Source: an uncultured Ruminococcus sp. (lineage in GTDB: Bacteria; Bacillota; Clostridia; Oscillospirales; Ruminococcaceae). Taken from it: a stretch of DNA of 47,433 nucleotides. Under the pieces are notes generated by a model. That model was not told the origin of the DNA. It searched no databases and saw nothing but the letters and a program-made list of their open reading frames with translations. Each line of letters opens with the position of its first letter. Within the stretch, counting starts at the first letter, position 1. Positions 15,559-24,093 of this stretch are shown here, piece by piece. Both the position numbers and the translations under genes were made by a program. The stretch is taken from positions 1-47,433 of the forward strand of contig CADAES010000015.1 of the NCBI GenBank assembly GCA_902786975.1, written 5' to 3'.

Positions 15559-16317
15559 TTACTCGCCTAAATAAGCCTTGATGACCTCGGGGTCGGAAAG
15601 CACGTCCGAGGTCTTGCCCTCACGAAGGAGCTGACCGAAGTTGAGCACCGAGAGTCTTTCACATATTCCCGAAACAAGGCTCATATCGTGCTCGATAAGC
15701 AGCACGGTCATATCGAAATTATCACGTACAAAACGGATAGTATTCATGAGCTCCGCTGTTTCATTGGGGTTCATGCCCGCAGCTGGCTCGTCAAGCAGCA
15801 GCAGCTTCGGCTGGGTAGCGAGCGCTCTTGCGATCTCCAGCTTTCTCTGCTTGCCGTATGGCAGACCCGAAGCAGGCAGATAGGCTTCCTTATCCAAATC
15901 GAACACCCCGAGCAGCTCGAGGGCTTTCTTGTTCATTTCCTTTTCGGTCGAAAAGAACTTAGGAAGTCTGAAAACGCCTGTTGCGGTCGAATACTTATAG
16001 TGATTGTGCAGGCCGACCTTAACGTTGTCGATAACGCTGAGGTTATGGAAAAGTCTGATATTCTGGAACGTCCTTGCGATACCTGCGTGGTTTATCTGGA
16101 TAGTATTTCTTCCGGTGATATCCTCGCCGTCGAGGATGATCGAGCCGTCGGTCGGCTTATAGACGCCTGTGAGCAGGTTGAACACGGTAGTCTTTCCCGC
16201 ACCGTTAGGTCCGATAAGGCCGTAAAGCTCGCCTTTTTCTATCTTAACGGAAAACTCGTCAACGGCTCTCAGTCCGCCGAAGGAGATACCGAGCTTTTTG
16301 ACTTCAAGAAGTGCCAT
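15559..16317 (-). CDS. livG: Branched-chain amino acid ABC transporter ATPase LivG
   Basis: The second ATPase of the Liv importer. It has Walker A GPNGAGKTT, the LivG-type PYGKQRKLEIARAL signature in place of LSGGQ, Walker B LLLLDEPAAGMNP and the switch LLIEHDM. At 252 residues the length is normal. It is separated from livM by one base. Confidence 0.95.
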   Translation of the reverse strand: MALLEVKKLGISFGGLRAVDEFSVKIEKGELYGLIGPNGAGKTTVFNLLTGVYKPTDGSIILDGEDITGRNTIQINHAGIARTFQNIRLFHNLSVIDNVKVGLHNHYKYSTATGVFRLPKFFSTEKEMNKKALELLGVFDLDKEAYLPASGLPYGKQRKLEIARALATQPKLLLLDEPAAGMNPNETAELMNTIRFVRDNFDMTVLLIEHDMSLVSGICERLSVLNFGQLLREGKTSDVLSDPEVIKAYLGE

Positions 16318-16318
16318 A

Positions 16319-17404
16319 TCACTCAGCCTCCTTTACAGCCGCACCGTCGGACTTTTTCTTGAAGATAAGTCCTTTGAGCTTTTCAAAATTCCTGATAAAG
16401 AAGCTTCTTATCGTTTCGTTTGAGGTACATATCATCATAACGATAAGGATAACTGCGTAGAACAGCATTCTGTAATTGTTGATGCTTCGCAGCAGCTCGG
16501 GCAGCAGAGTGAGCACGGCTGCGGCGATGATGCTTCCTCTGATGTTTCCTATGCCGCCGAGAACGACGAACACGAGAATGAGGATAGAAAGGTTATAGTC
16601 GAATTTTGACGCCTGAAGCGAATAGAAGTTGTGCGAATACAGTGTACCTGCGACACCTGCGAGGAATGCGGTGAGTGCAAAGGTGATAAGCTTGTACTTA
16701 GTGATATTAAGTCCGACAGACTCGGCAGCGATACGGTTATCTCTTATAGACATAACTGCTCTGCCTGTGCGGGAGTGAACGAAGTTATAGATGATTATAA
16801 CGCTGATAAACAGGATAACGAAGGCTATCTCGAACGTGGAATCGTTAGGTGTTCCGCTGATACCGAGTGCGCCGTTTATTATCATCTTGCCGTCGGGTTT
16901 GAGTCCGAGGTCGCCCTGGCTTTTGAGGGAGATATGCAGTCCTGCGCTGTCGTATCCGATATAAAGTGCGGCAAACACGTTCTTGATTATCTCGCCGAAT
17001 GCAAGTGTAACGATAGCGAGATAGTCGCCTCTGAGTCTGAGCACGGGGATACCGATTATTATTCCGAACAGTGCGGCAACGACGCCTCCGACAAGTATCG
17101 CAAGGGTAAACCTTATCATCGGCTGTGTAATGGATTCCTTCACGAGATTTGAGAATATTGCGCTTGCATATGCGCCGACGCACATGAAGCCTGCCTGTCC
17201 GAGGCTGAGCTCGCCGAGGATACCGACCGTGAGGTTAAGGGACACGGCAAGTATCGAATAGACACAGATAGGAACGAGCAGACCCTGCATCATACTGCTG
17301 ATGCTTCCCGTAGAAAGCAGTATTTCCACGGCAATAAAGACTATCATCAGCAGACCGTATGTAATAAAGCTTTTTCTCGTTTGCGGATTAAGCTTTTTCT
17401 TCAA
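16319..17404 (-). CDS. livM: Branched-chain amino acid ABC transporter permease LivM
   Basis: An integral membrane permease with about nine hydrophobic helices. Family signatures are LSLGQAGFMCVGAYASA near residue 67, the EAA-like region LRGDYLAIVTLAFGEI, and GVAGTLYSHN. It forms the heterodimeric channel with LivH. The C-terminus has a short Lys-rich cytoplasmic tail. Confidence 0.95.
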   Translation of the reverse strand: MKKKLNPQTRKSFITYGLLMIVFIAVEILLSTGSISSMMQGLLVPICVYSILAVSLNLTVGILGELSLGQAGFMCVGAYASAIFSNLVKESITQPMIRFTLAILVGGVVAALFGIIIGIPVLRLRGDYLAIVTLAFGEIIKNVFAALYIGYDSAGLHISLKSQGDLGLKPDGKMIINGALGISGTPNDSTFEIAFVILFISVIIIYNFVHSRTGRAVMSIRDNRIAAESVGLNITKYKLITFALTAFLAGVAGTLYSHNFYSLQASKFDYNLSILILVFVVLGGIGNIRGSIIAAAVLTLLPELLRSINNYRMLFYAVILIVMMICTSNETIRSFFIRNFEKLKGLIFKKKSDGAAVKEAE

Positions 17405-17450
17405 CTGAGATCATCCTTTCGGGTTAGTTTTGATGCTGCAAAGGCAAATA

Positions 17451-18332
17451 TCAGACCTTTTCGTTTATCTTCTTGCCGAGGATACCCGTAGGCTTTATCA
17501 TAAGCACGAGTATCAGCACCGCAAAGACCATTGCATCAGCAAGCTGCGGAGAGATATAAGCTCTGCCGAGTATCTCGATGACGCCGATAAGGATACCGCC
17601 TATCATTGCGCCGGGTATCGAACCGATGCCGCCGAAAACGGCTGCGACGAAAGCTTTGATACCGGGCATCGCACCTGTGGTATTGGTAAGTGTCGGATAA
17701 GACGAGCAAAGCAGCATACCTGCGACAGCGGCAAGTCCCGAGCCGATAGCGAAGGTCAGCGAGATAGTGCTGTTGACGTTGATACCCATAAGCTGGGCAG
17801 CGTCCTTGTCCTCCGAAACTGCGAGCATCGCTCTTCCCTTCTGGGTATGGTTGATAAAAAGCGAAAGTCCGACGACGATAACTACCGAAACGAGTATTGC
17901 GGCTGTGGTCTCGCCCTTTATGACTACCTTTCCGTCAAAGAGGTTTATCTTTGGGATATTGACAACAGATGTGAACACCTTTGGCTTCTCATCAAAAATG
18001 AGCAGAGCCAGATTCTGAAGAAAATAGCTCACTCCGATAGCTGTGATGAGCACTGAAAGGCTGCTTGCCTTTCTCAGCGGCTTATACGCTACCTTCTCGA
18101 TAGTGATGCCCAGCAGTGTACAAACGACAACTGCGAAAAGCATTGCCACCCAAGTTGACCAGCCCCATGTCACCATTGCGGTAAACACGGCATAGCCGCC
18201 CACCATTATTATGTCACCGTGGGCAAAGTTCAGCATTTTTGCGATACCGTAAACGAGCGTATAACCAAGGGCAATGACCGCATAAATGCTGCCCAGGCTT
18301 ATACCGTTTATCAGGTAATCAAGAAAAGCCAT
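17451..18332 (-). CDS. livH: Branched-chain amino acid ABC transporter permease LivH
   Basis: A membrane permease with the LivH signatures LINGISLGSIYAVIALGYTLVYG and MLNFAHGDIIMVGGY near the N-terminus and AAVFGGIGSIPGAMIGG near residue 215. The ATG at 18330-18332 (MAFLDYL) is used because GGAAGG lies 9 bases upstream; the ATG at 18341 abuts that site. It begins 221 bases after livK, beyond a terminator, so permease and ATPase genes are probably expressed by read-through at lower levels than the binding protein. Confidence 0.95.
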   Translation of the reverse strand: MAFLDYLINGISLGSIYAVIALGYTLVYGIAKMLNFAHGDIIMVGGYAVFTAMVTWGWSTWVAMLFAVVVCTLLGITIEKVAYKPLRKASSLSVLITAIGVSYFLQNLALLIFDEKPKVFTSVVNIPKINLFDGKVVIKGETTAAILVSVVIVVGLSLFINHTQKGRAMLAVSEDKDAAQLMGINVNSTISLTFAIGSGLAAVAGMLLCSSYPTLTNTTGAMPGIKAFVAAVFGGIGSIPGAMIGGILIGVIEILGRAYISPQLADAMVFAVLILVLMIKPTGILGKKINEKV

Positions 18333-18496
18333 ACAAAACATCCTTCCATAGCTAATTATAGACTTTTTTACAATGTTTTCTCCTGCAATACTGTAAAGCT
18401 TTCAACACTTAAAGCACGCAGGACACAATCTTAAATTATTATATCACATCTGTTTTCGATTTGCAACACAAAAATCGTGAATAAACATTATTTTTA

Positions 18497-18533
18497 CAAA
18501 AAAAGTGAGCCGCCGCAAACAGCAGCAGCTCAC
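18497..18533 (-). terminator. Terminator after livK
   Basis: The stem GTGAGC(CGCC)/GCTCAC (18505-18510 with 18528-18533, extended by G-C and G-T pairs) is followed on the minus strand by seven T. It probably attenuates read-through into livHMGF. Confidence 0.85.
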
Positions 18534-18553
18534 CCCATTGTGAACGTTAAAGA

Positions 18554-19738
18554 TTAAAGTGCGCTATAGTTGCCGTCCTTGATAACGACAGCCTTAGGAT
18601 TCTTGGAAACAGCGCCATCTGCGCTCCATGTCATGCCCTGTCCGGTAAGTCCGTCGAACTTGAAGCCGTCGGAGATAGCCTTCTTGAGCTTGTCGCAGAT
18701 CTCAGAAGCGCTCATGTCAGCCTTGATGCCTTCCTTCTCAACGAGCTTAGCGATGATCTTGATACCGTCGTAAGCGTCAGCTGCGAACTGGTTAGGAGTC
18801 TCGTTGTTGTACTTTTCCTTGTAAGCCTTAACGAACTTCTGTGTAGCGTCGTCGCTTGCATCAGCAGCAAACGGAGTAAGGAGCATTACGCCCTCTGCAA
18901 GTGACTTGTCGAAGTTATCAACGCTGAGGATACCGTCAAGTCCGTCGCAGCCGAAGAACTTAGGTGAGTAGTCAGCTGACTTGCACTGTGCAAGGATAAG
19001 TGAAGCCTCCTGATAGTAGATAGGCAGGAACAGAAGCTCAGCCTCAGCGCTCTTTGCAGCTGTGATCTGTGCGGAGAAGTCGGTCTTGGAATCCTTTGTG
19101 AAGGACTGCTCTGTTACGATATCAAGACCCTTTTCAGCAGCCTCGGCCTTGAATGTGTTGTAGATGCCGGAAGAATAAGCATCAGAGTTATCGTAGATGA
19201 TAGCTATCTTCTTAGCGATGTTGTTGTCTGCGATGTAGTCAGCAGAAGCCTTACCCTGGTTAGGGTCTGTGAAGCATACCTGGAAGGTATTGTCGTTCTT
19301 GATAACGTCCTGTGCAGATGCAGAAGGTGTGATCTGGAAGATGTTATCCTGCTTTGTCTTGTCGATAACAGCGAGGCATGAGCCTGTTGTTACGGTACCG
19401 AGCATGATCTGCATGCCCTTGTCTTTAAGTGCGTTGTAAGCGTTAACAGCCTTGTCGCCCGGGTCAGCCTCGTCATCCTCAAATACGAGCTTGAACTTAA
19501 CGCCGTTTACGCCGCCGTCCTTGTTGATCTCGTCAACTGCGAGCTGAGCAGCGTTCTTAACAGCAACGCCGTACTGAGCTGCACTGCCGGTGAGCGGACC
19601 GCTTCCGCCGATAACGATAGTACCGTCACTGCTTCCGCTGCCGTCTGATTTGCTGCTTGAATCGCCGCAGCCTGTAAGGCATGAGCCTGCCATTACAGCA
19701 GCAAGTGAAAGTGCCATAAGTTTCTTAGCAAATTTCAT
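18554..19738 (-). CDS. livK: Branched-chain amino acid ABC transporter substrate-binding lipoprotein LivK
   Basis: A lipoprotein signal peptide ends in LTG-C24, followed by a Ser/Gly-rich tether and a type I periplasmic-binding fold. Signatures are IGGSGPLTGSAAQYGVA, LAVDEINKDGGVNG, and IIYDNSDAYSSG. Its ligand is inferred to be leucine, isoleucine, valine or a related amino acid. The ATG at 19736-19738 has AGGAG about 10 bases upstream; a TTG two codons earlier is an alternative. It is first in the transporter operon. Confidence 0.93.
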   Translation of the reverse strand: MKFAKKLMALSLAAVMAGSCLTGCGDSSSKSDGSGSSDGTIVIGGSGPLTGSAAQYGVAVKNAAQLAVDEINKDGGVNGVKFKLVFEDDEADPGDKAVNAYNALKDKGMQIMLGTVTTGSCLAVIDKTKQDNIFQITPSASAQDVIKNDNTFQVCFTDPNQGKASADYIADNNIAKKIAIIYDNSDAYSSGIYNTFKAEAAEKGLDIVTEQSFTKDSKTDFSAQITAAKSAEAELLFLPIYYQEASLILAQCKSADYSPKFFGCDGLDGILSVDNFDKSLAEGVMLLTPFAADASDDATQKFVKAYKEKYNNETPNQFAADAYDGIKIIAKLVEKEGIKADMSASEICDKLKKAISDGFKFDGLTGQGMTWSADGAVSKNPKAVVIKDGNYSAL

Positions 19739-19787
19739 TTTCAATTCACTCCTTTAAAAATTTCCCTACTCTTTTTAGGATAATACT

Positions 19788-19817
19788 AATATACCACGCA
19801 TTTACGCTTTATGTCAA
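19788..19817 (-). promoter_or_regulatory. Promoter of the liv operon
   Basis: The minus strand reads TTGACA, 18 bases, TATATT, giving a leader of about 40 bases. Confidence 0.75.
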
Positions 19818-19959
19818 TGTTAAATCACACAAAGTTGATTTCAACGCACTAAAGCTTATTAGTTATTTTACACATTAAAAAACCTATATTTCCGTCAATA
19901 TGCTCAATACAACTTAATTGAAAACTTGTATGTTTCAGTTGCGTCCTGCTGTATCCGGC

Positions 19960-19988
19960 TTGACAATATGGAATAATTATGATATAAT
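19960..19988 (+). promoter_or_regulatory. Perfect consensus promoter of the toxin-antitoxin pair
   Basis: TTGACA (19960-19965), 17 bases, TATAAT (19983-19988). Confidence 0.88.
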
Positions 19989-20019
19989 TATAGCAGAATA
20001 ATTAAGGGAGGTGCTTGAT

Positions 20020-20292
20020 GTGCTTATTAAATCATCTACCGCATTGAGAAATGATTATCTGTCAATTTCCGAACTCGCCCGCAGAACGGAGGAACCGATA
20101 TACATCACCAAAAACGGCGAGGGAGACCTTGTTGTTATGAGCATGGAGGCTTTTGAAAAGAGGGAGGAAACTATCCGTCTCAAAGCTAAGCTCGAAGCTG
20201 CCGAGAACAGCAGACTTTCGGGTGAAGTGACCGTATCCGCTGAGGAAGCAAGGCGCAGATTGAAGGAGAAATACACAGATGCTGAAGCTTAA
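20020..20292 (+). CDS. Phd/YefM-type antitoxin
   Basis: A 90-residue protein starting with LIKSSTALRNDYLSI and continuing EPIYITKNGEGDLVVMSMEAFE, the classic DNA-binding N-terminus of Phd/YefM antitoxins. A charged C-terminal helix should bind and neutralise the toxin. I start it at the GTG at 20020, which has GGGAGG 8 bases upstream; the GTG at 20011 lies within that ribosome site. The gene overlaps the toxin by 14 bases. Autoregulation at the adjacent promoter is expected for the family. Confidence 0.9.
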   Translation: MLIKSSTALRNDYLSISELARRTEEPIYITKNGEGDLVVMSMEAFEKREETIRLKAKLEAAENSRLSGEVTVSAEEARRRLKEKYTDAEA

Positions 20293-20590
20293 ACTGCTTG
20301 CTCCCGCATGGAAAGAGCTTGATGCTGTCGGCGATATCCATCTGAAGCTTGCAGGTCCCGCTTCTGCCGAAAGGATAACCGACGGGATACTCGATACGCT
20401 TGAATGTCTGCGCAGCACCCCGCTGCTGGGTATGGAATGTGAAGACCGTGAGCTGAAAGACAAGGGGTACAGACGGCTGATATGCGGCAATTACCTTTGC
20501 TTTTACAGGGTCATCGGAGATACGGTATTCATTTATCATATCGTTGACGGCAGGACAGATTATCCACGAATTTTCGCATCGATGAAATGA
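20279..20590 (+). CDS. RelE/ParE-family toxin
   Basis: The 103-residue protein has the RelE/ParE fold pattern: an N-terminal strand, LAPAWKELDAVGDIHL, a helical hairpin, then DRELKDKGYRRLICGNYLCFYRVIGDTVFIYHIVDGRTDY. RelE members cut mRNA on the ribosome while ParE members poison gyrase, and the sequence alone does not decide between these. It forms a type II module with the overlapping antitoxin gene and is followed by its own terminator. Confidence 0.9.
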   Translation: MLKLKLLAPAWKELDAVGDIHLKLAGPASAERITDGILDTLECLRSTPLLGMECEDRELKDKGYRRLICGNYLCFYRVIGDTVFIYHIVDGRTDYPRIFASMK

Positions 20591-20596
20591 TACGTC

Positions 20597-20621
20597 AAGA
20601 GAGCTTTGGCTCTCTTTTTTT
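20597..20621 (+). terminator. Terminator of the toxin-antitoxin operon
   Basis: An 8-bp perfect stem (20597-20604 with 20609-20616) and a T-run. Confidence 0.9.
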
Positions 20622-20657
20622 GTGCAAATATTATGTCAGCAAATCTTCTTGTGTGTC

Positions 20658-20683
20658 ACTTTGCCGAAAGGGTGCATAGGATA
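20658..20683 (+). promoter_or_regulatory. Candidate sporulation-sigma (SigK/SigE-like) promoter for cotJ
   Basis: CATAGGATA (20675-20683) fits the CATAnnnTA -10 of SigK-type promoters, and AC lies at 20658-20659, 15 bases upstream. No SigA-type promoter is visible before cotJA. Short motifs like this arise by chance, so the call rests mainly on the known mother-cell expression of cotJ. Confidence 0.45.
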
Positions 20684-20725
20684 AGGCAAAGCCTATGGCT
20701 TTATACAAACAAGGAGGAATTGCGT

Positions 20726-20977
20726 TTGGAAAACGAGAAAGAAGTGTTTTTCAGGCTGTTTGACAAGAAATCCGACGACAAGGACGACTGCGTCAGAGCC
20801 TGCCCTTTGCCCGTAGGTATGTTCCCAAAGGATACACCGCTTGCGATGGCATATGTACCCTATCAGGTCTGGGAAACGCCCTACGAGGAGGACGTGGCTT
20901 TGCAGCGGGGGACGATATTCCGTTCGCTCGACAAGCCGTTTATCGGAGAGGAGGCTGTGAAAAATGGCGATGCTTAA
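20726..20977 (+). CDS. cotJA: Spore coat protein CotJA
   Basis: The C-terminal half matches CotJA: PLAMAYVPYQVWETPYEED followed by ALQRGTIFRSLDKPF. It is a small spore-coat component made in the mother cell. Translation likely begins at the TTG at 20726, since AAGGAGG lies 8 bases upstream; the longer reading would cross the upstream terminator. The gene overlaps cotJB by 14 bases. Confidence 0.88.
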   Translation: MENEKEVFFRLFDKKSDDKDDCVRACPLPVGMFPKDTPLAMAYVPYQVWETPYEEDVALQRGTIFRSLDKPFIGEEAVKNGDA

Positions 20978-21227
20978 TGAAAAGCAGCAGCTTATGCGAA
21001 AGATACAGAACGAGTCTTTTGCGTTGGTCGAGGCTCACCTGTATCTTGACAGCCACCCGACCTGTCCTATGGGTCTGAAATACTTTGCACAGCACAAGAA
21101 AGAGTATGACGAGCTTATGGAAGAATACGCACAAAAGTACGGTCCGATAACCGTCGGGCAGTCGGACACCGAGAAAAAGTGGAGCTGGGTAACTGCCCCG
21201 TTCCCGTGGGAAAGAGGTGAGAGCTGA
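20964..21227 (+). CDS. cotJB: Spore coat protein CotJB
   Basis: An 87-residue CotJB protein with LMRKIQNESFALVEAHLYLDSHP, TCPMGLKYF, and a C-terminal WVTAPFPWERG, which is typical of the family. It is assumed to assemble with CotJA and CotJC in the inner coat. Its stop codon overlaps the cotJC start (TGATG at 21225-21229). Confidence 0.92.
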   Translation: MAMLNEKQQLMRKIQNESFALVEAHLYLDSHPTCPMGLKYFAQHKKEYDELMEEYAQKYGPITVGQSDTEKKWSWVTAPFPWERGES

Positions 21228-21823
21228 TGTGGCAGTATGAAAAGAAATTGCAGTACCCTGTGAACATCAAGAACCCCAACCCTGCGCTTGCTAAGGTTAT
21301 AGTGAGTCAGCTCGGAGGACCCGACGGCGAGTTAGGCGCAGCTTTGCGTTACCTCAACCAGCGGTATGCAGCTCCCTGCCGTGAGGTACAGGCGGTGCTT
21401 TCGGACATCGGCACGGAGGAGCTTTCGCATATGGAGATGATAGGCACTATCCTCTACCAGCTGACGAGGAACCTGTCGATGAAAGAGATAAAGGAAAGCG
21501 GATTTGACGTTTACTTTGTAGACCACACGACGGGCGTTTATCCTATCGCTGCGTCGGGCGTACCGTTCACGGCGGCGACCTTCCAGAGCACGGGCGACGC
21601 TATTGCCGATCTGAACGAGGATCTTGCGGCCGAGCAGAAGGCAAGGGTGACCTACGACAACATCCTGCGGCTTGCGGACGACCCCGACGTGCGTGACCCG
21701 ATAAAGTTCCTGCGTGCAAGGGAGATAGTGCATTATCAGCGTTTCGGCGAGGCACAGAGAATGGTGCAGGATATGCTTGACAGCAAGAATTTCTACGCTT
21801 TCAACCCAAGCTTTGACAAGTGA
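21227..21823 (+). CDS. cotJC: Spore coat manganese-catalase-like protein CotJC
   Basis: A ferritin-like protein of the manganese catalase family. Carboxylate and histidine ligands are visible in TEELSHMEMIGTILYQL (residues about 65-80) and in DLAAEQKARVTYDNIL plus REIVHYQRFGEA. Mn-catalases split hydrogen peroxide; CotJC may protect the spore or act structurally. At 198 residues it has the short CotJC length. A strong terminator follows. Confidence 0.94.
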   Translation: MWQYEKKLQYPVNIKNPNPALAKVIVSQLGGPDGELGAALRYLNQRYAAPCREVQAVLSDIGTEELSHMEMIGTILYQLTRNLSMKEIKESGFDVYFVDHTTGVYPIAASGVPFTAATFQSTGDAIADLNEDLAAEQKARVTYDNILRLADDPDVRDPIKFLRAREIVHYQRFGEAQRMVQDMLDSKNFYAFNPSFDK

Positions 21824-21826
21824 CAA

Positions 21827-21862
21827 AACGGGAGGCTCCTTTGCGGGGTCTCCTGTTTTTTT
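21827..21862 (+). terminator. Terminator of cotJABC
   Basis: A 13-bp stem (21827-21839 with 21845-21857, three G-T or A-C type exceptions) and a T-run. Confidence 0.85.
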
Positions 21863-21905
21863 GAGGGCAGATGTACAGGCTGCGGCGGGTCTCAGAAAAA
21901 ACTTG

Positions 21906-21934
21906 TTGAAAAACGCTTCGGAATGTGGTATACT
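21906..21934 (+). promoter_or_regulatory. Promoter for the LTA-synthase-like gene
   Basis: TTGAAA, 17 bases, TATACT, ending 44 bases before the ATG. Confidence 0.65.
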
Positions 21935-21978
21935 TATCGGGTAGTTTAAAACAGAGATAAAATGGGGCTGAAATACTG

Positions 21979-24021
21979 ATGAATGATACAAAGACCATAA
22001 GCGGCGAGCCCGGCAGGCTGAAAAAGCTGACATTGAGGCACACGGCAGCGGCTGTGCTTGCGGCTTTGCTGGTAAGCGGCATCGCACTTTTGCAGCCGCC
22101 GATGGATATGATGACGCTGTCTGCGGGCAAATGGCTGCTCACGGGCTGTATACCGTTTTTTTCGATGTTTGCGTTTTTCGCACTTGTGCGCTGCCCGAAG
22201 TGCTCGGTGTTCAGATTCACAAAATATCTGTACCTCGCATTTGCGCCCGCTGTGTTGATACTGCTGACGGGAGTTGTGCTGGACACTTACAAGGCAGAGA
22301 TTTATTCGCAGCGATATTTTGCAAAGTTTTTCCCGCTGTGGCTTTGCTTATGGCTCATCGGGACGGCGGCGGCATACGCAGTTATGCGCATAGCGGAGCA
22401 CATCTCAAAGGACGGAGCTTCGGGCGGCAGCAGCTGTGCAAGGATAGCGTATGCGCTTGCTGTTATGTACACGCCGCAGAAGAAGATAAGCCGTAAAAAC
22501 CGAATCGGAAAGGGCAAATGGGTCGCTGCAACAGTCTGCGTTCTTCTGGTGGCTCTTGCTGTTTTTATCGGCGTAGTTACACTGTTTCTGCACTCGGTAT
22601 ATTCAAACATGGAATTTGAGGCTATCCTTTTCACGGTAAGGTTCGCAGAGGGCGGACTTGCGTGGGAGGACCTTATCGCAGGCTTTACGCTGGTCGTACT
22701 GTTCCTGATCGTCGCAGGCTACATAGGCTACCATATGGTGATATGCCTCATAAGCGACTCTATGGAGGTCGTGGACGAGCGCTGCGGCGGGAAATACACG
22801 CTGGTAATGAACACTAAGAAGCGGGTGCTGAACATCGCTGTATCGGTCGTTCTGCTGGCGACGAGCGCTGTATGGTTCTCGTCACAGACGAACTTTGCAC
22901 ACTATATCGGCATGAAGCAGGGAAAGTCGGACATCTACGAACAAAACTACGTTAAGCCCGACAGCAGCGTGCTGACGTTCCCCGAAAAAAAGCGGAACCT
23001 CATTTACATCTATCTTGAGTCCATCGAGAACACCTACGCTTCAAAGGAGCTTGGCGGTTCGCAGGACAAGAACTATCTTGCGGGGCTGGCAGAGCTTGCG
23101 AAGGACGCTGACAGCGTGAGCTTCTCCAACACCGACAAGCTCGGCGGGGCAAGCGTTTTCGTGCCGTCGATATCCTACACGCAGGGCTCGACCGTCGCAC
23201 AGACCTCGGGCATAGCTCTGAACATACCGCTTTCGCAGATATACAAGGCGCCCGAATACCCCGACACGGTAAGGCTGGAGGATATCCTTCACGACAACGG
23301 CTACAACCAGCTTTATATCGAAGGCTCAAAGGGCGAATTCTCGATGTACGACAAGTATGTCGGGCGATACGGTGACAGCAGGGTCTTTGACAGGAAGACG
23401 GCTTCGGACGAAGGGTACTCCGACGAGAATGCCGACTACATCTGGAAATGGGGCATCGAGGACAGAAAGCTTGCGCAGATCACCAAGGAGCTTATAACCG
23501 ACATCTCAAAGAAGGACAAGCCGTTTTTCGTGACGATGTACACGATGGACACGCACACGTTTGAGTGCGGGCACAGGTGCAAGTCCTGCGACAGCAGCAT
23601 CAGCAACGACTACCTTGCATCTGTTGACTGTTCGTCAAGGACGGTATGCGAGCTGGTGGAATGGATAAAGCAGCAGCCGTTTTACGAGAACACGACGATC
23701 ATTCTTGTCGGCGACCACCTCGGCAACAGGAAGACGGCGAAGATAGACGTTGACGACAGCTATGTCAGGACGACCTACAACTGCATAATCAACCCCGCAA
23801 AGAAGGCTTCAAAAACAACGGAGCGCATCTTCTCGTCACTTGATATGTTCCCCACGACACTTTCGGCGATAGGCGCACAGATAAAGGGCGACAGGCTGGG
23901 GCTCGGCACCGACCTTTTCTCGGACACAAAGACTCTTTGCGAGGAGCTTGGTGCAGAAAGCTACAAGCGGCAGCTCGAACAAAGCAGCGATTACTACGAC
24001 AGGGAGTTTTTCGGAAAATAA
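21979..24021 (+). CDS. LTA synthase / MdoB-like membrane phosphoglycerol transferase
   Basis: An N-terminal region with about five or six membrane helices (to about residue 305) is followed by an extracellular alkaline-phosphatase/sulfatase-fold domain (about 330-650). That domain contains NLIYIYLESIENTY, the nucleophile region SYTQGSTVAQTSGIALNIPL, NGYNQLYIEGSKGEFSMYDKY, FFVTMYTMDTHT and TTIILVGDHLGNRK, which supply the expected Thr, Asp and His ligands. Family members move glycerol-phosphate from phosphatidylglycerol to lipoteichoic acid or glucans. The Cys-rich insertion ECGHRCKSCD is unusual for LtaS. It converges on a glycosyltransferase/acyltransferase cluster, which suggests shared glycolipid or teichoic acid work. 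Confidence 0.87.
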   Translation: MNDTKTISGEPGRLKKLTLRHTAAAVLAALLVSGIALLQPPMDMMTLSAGKWLLTGCIPFFSMFAFFALVRCPKCSVFRFTKYLYLAFAPAVLILLTGVVLDTYKAEIYSQRYFAKFFPLWLCLWLIGTAAAYAVMRIAEHISKDGASGGSSCARIAYALAVMYTPQKKISRKNRIGKGKWVAATVCVLLVALAVFIGVVTLFLHSVYSNMEFEAILFTVRFAEGGLAWEDLIAGFTLVVLFLIVAGYIGYHMVICLISDSMEVVDERCGGKYTLVMNTKKRVLNIAVSVVLLATSAVWFSSQTNFAHYIGMKQGKSDIYEQNYVKPDSSVLTFPEKKRNLIYIYLESIENTYASKELGGSQDKNYLAGLAELAKDADSVSFSNTDKLGGASVFVPSISYTQGSTVAQTSGIALNIPLSQIYKAPEYPDTVRLEDILHDNGYNQLYIEGSKGEFSMYDKYVGRYGDSRVFDRKTASDEGYSDENADYIWKWGIEDRKLAQITKELITDISKKDKPFFVTMYTMDTHTFECGHRCKSCDSSISNDYLASVDCSSRTVCELVEWIKQQPFYENTTIILVGDHLGNRKTAKIDVDDSYVRTTYNCIINPAKKASKTTERIFSSLDMFPTTLSAIGAQIKGDRLGLGTDLFSDTKTLCEELGAESYKRQLEQSSDYYDREFFGK

Positions 24022-24033
24022 AAGACAAAGCAA

Positions 24034-24069
24034 AAAAATATGCCCGTGAGAAAAACTCACGGGCTGTTT
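24034..24069. terminator. Bidirectional terminator
   Basis: GCCCGTGAG (24042-24050) pairs perfectly with CTCACGGGC (24056-24064). T-rich flanks occur on both strands, serving the two converging genes. Confidence 0.88.
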
Positions 24070-24093
24070 TCATATTCGCATATCCGGCTGTAT

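Noticed and set aside
20011-20292. Antitoxin start at the GTG at 20011
   Set aside because: That codon lies inside the Shine-Dalgarno sequence of the GTG at 20020.
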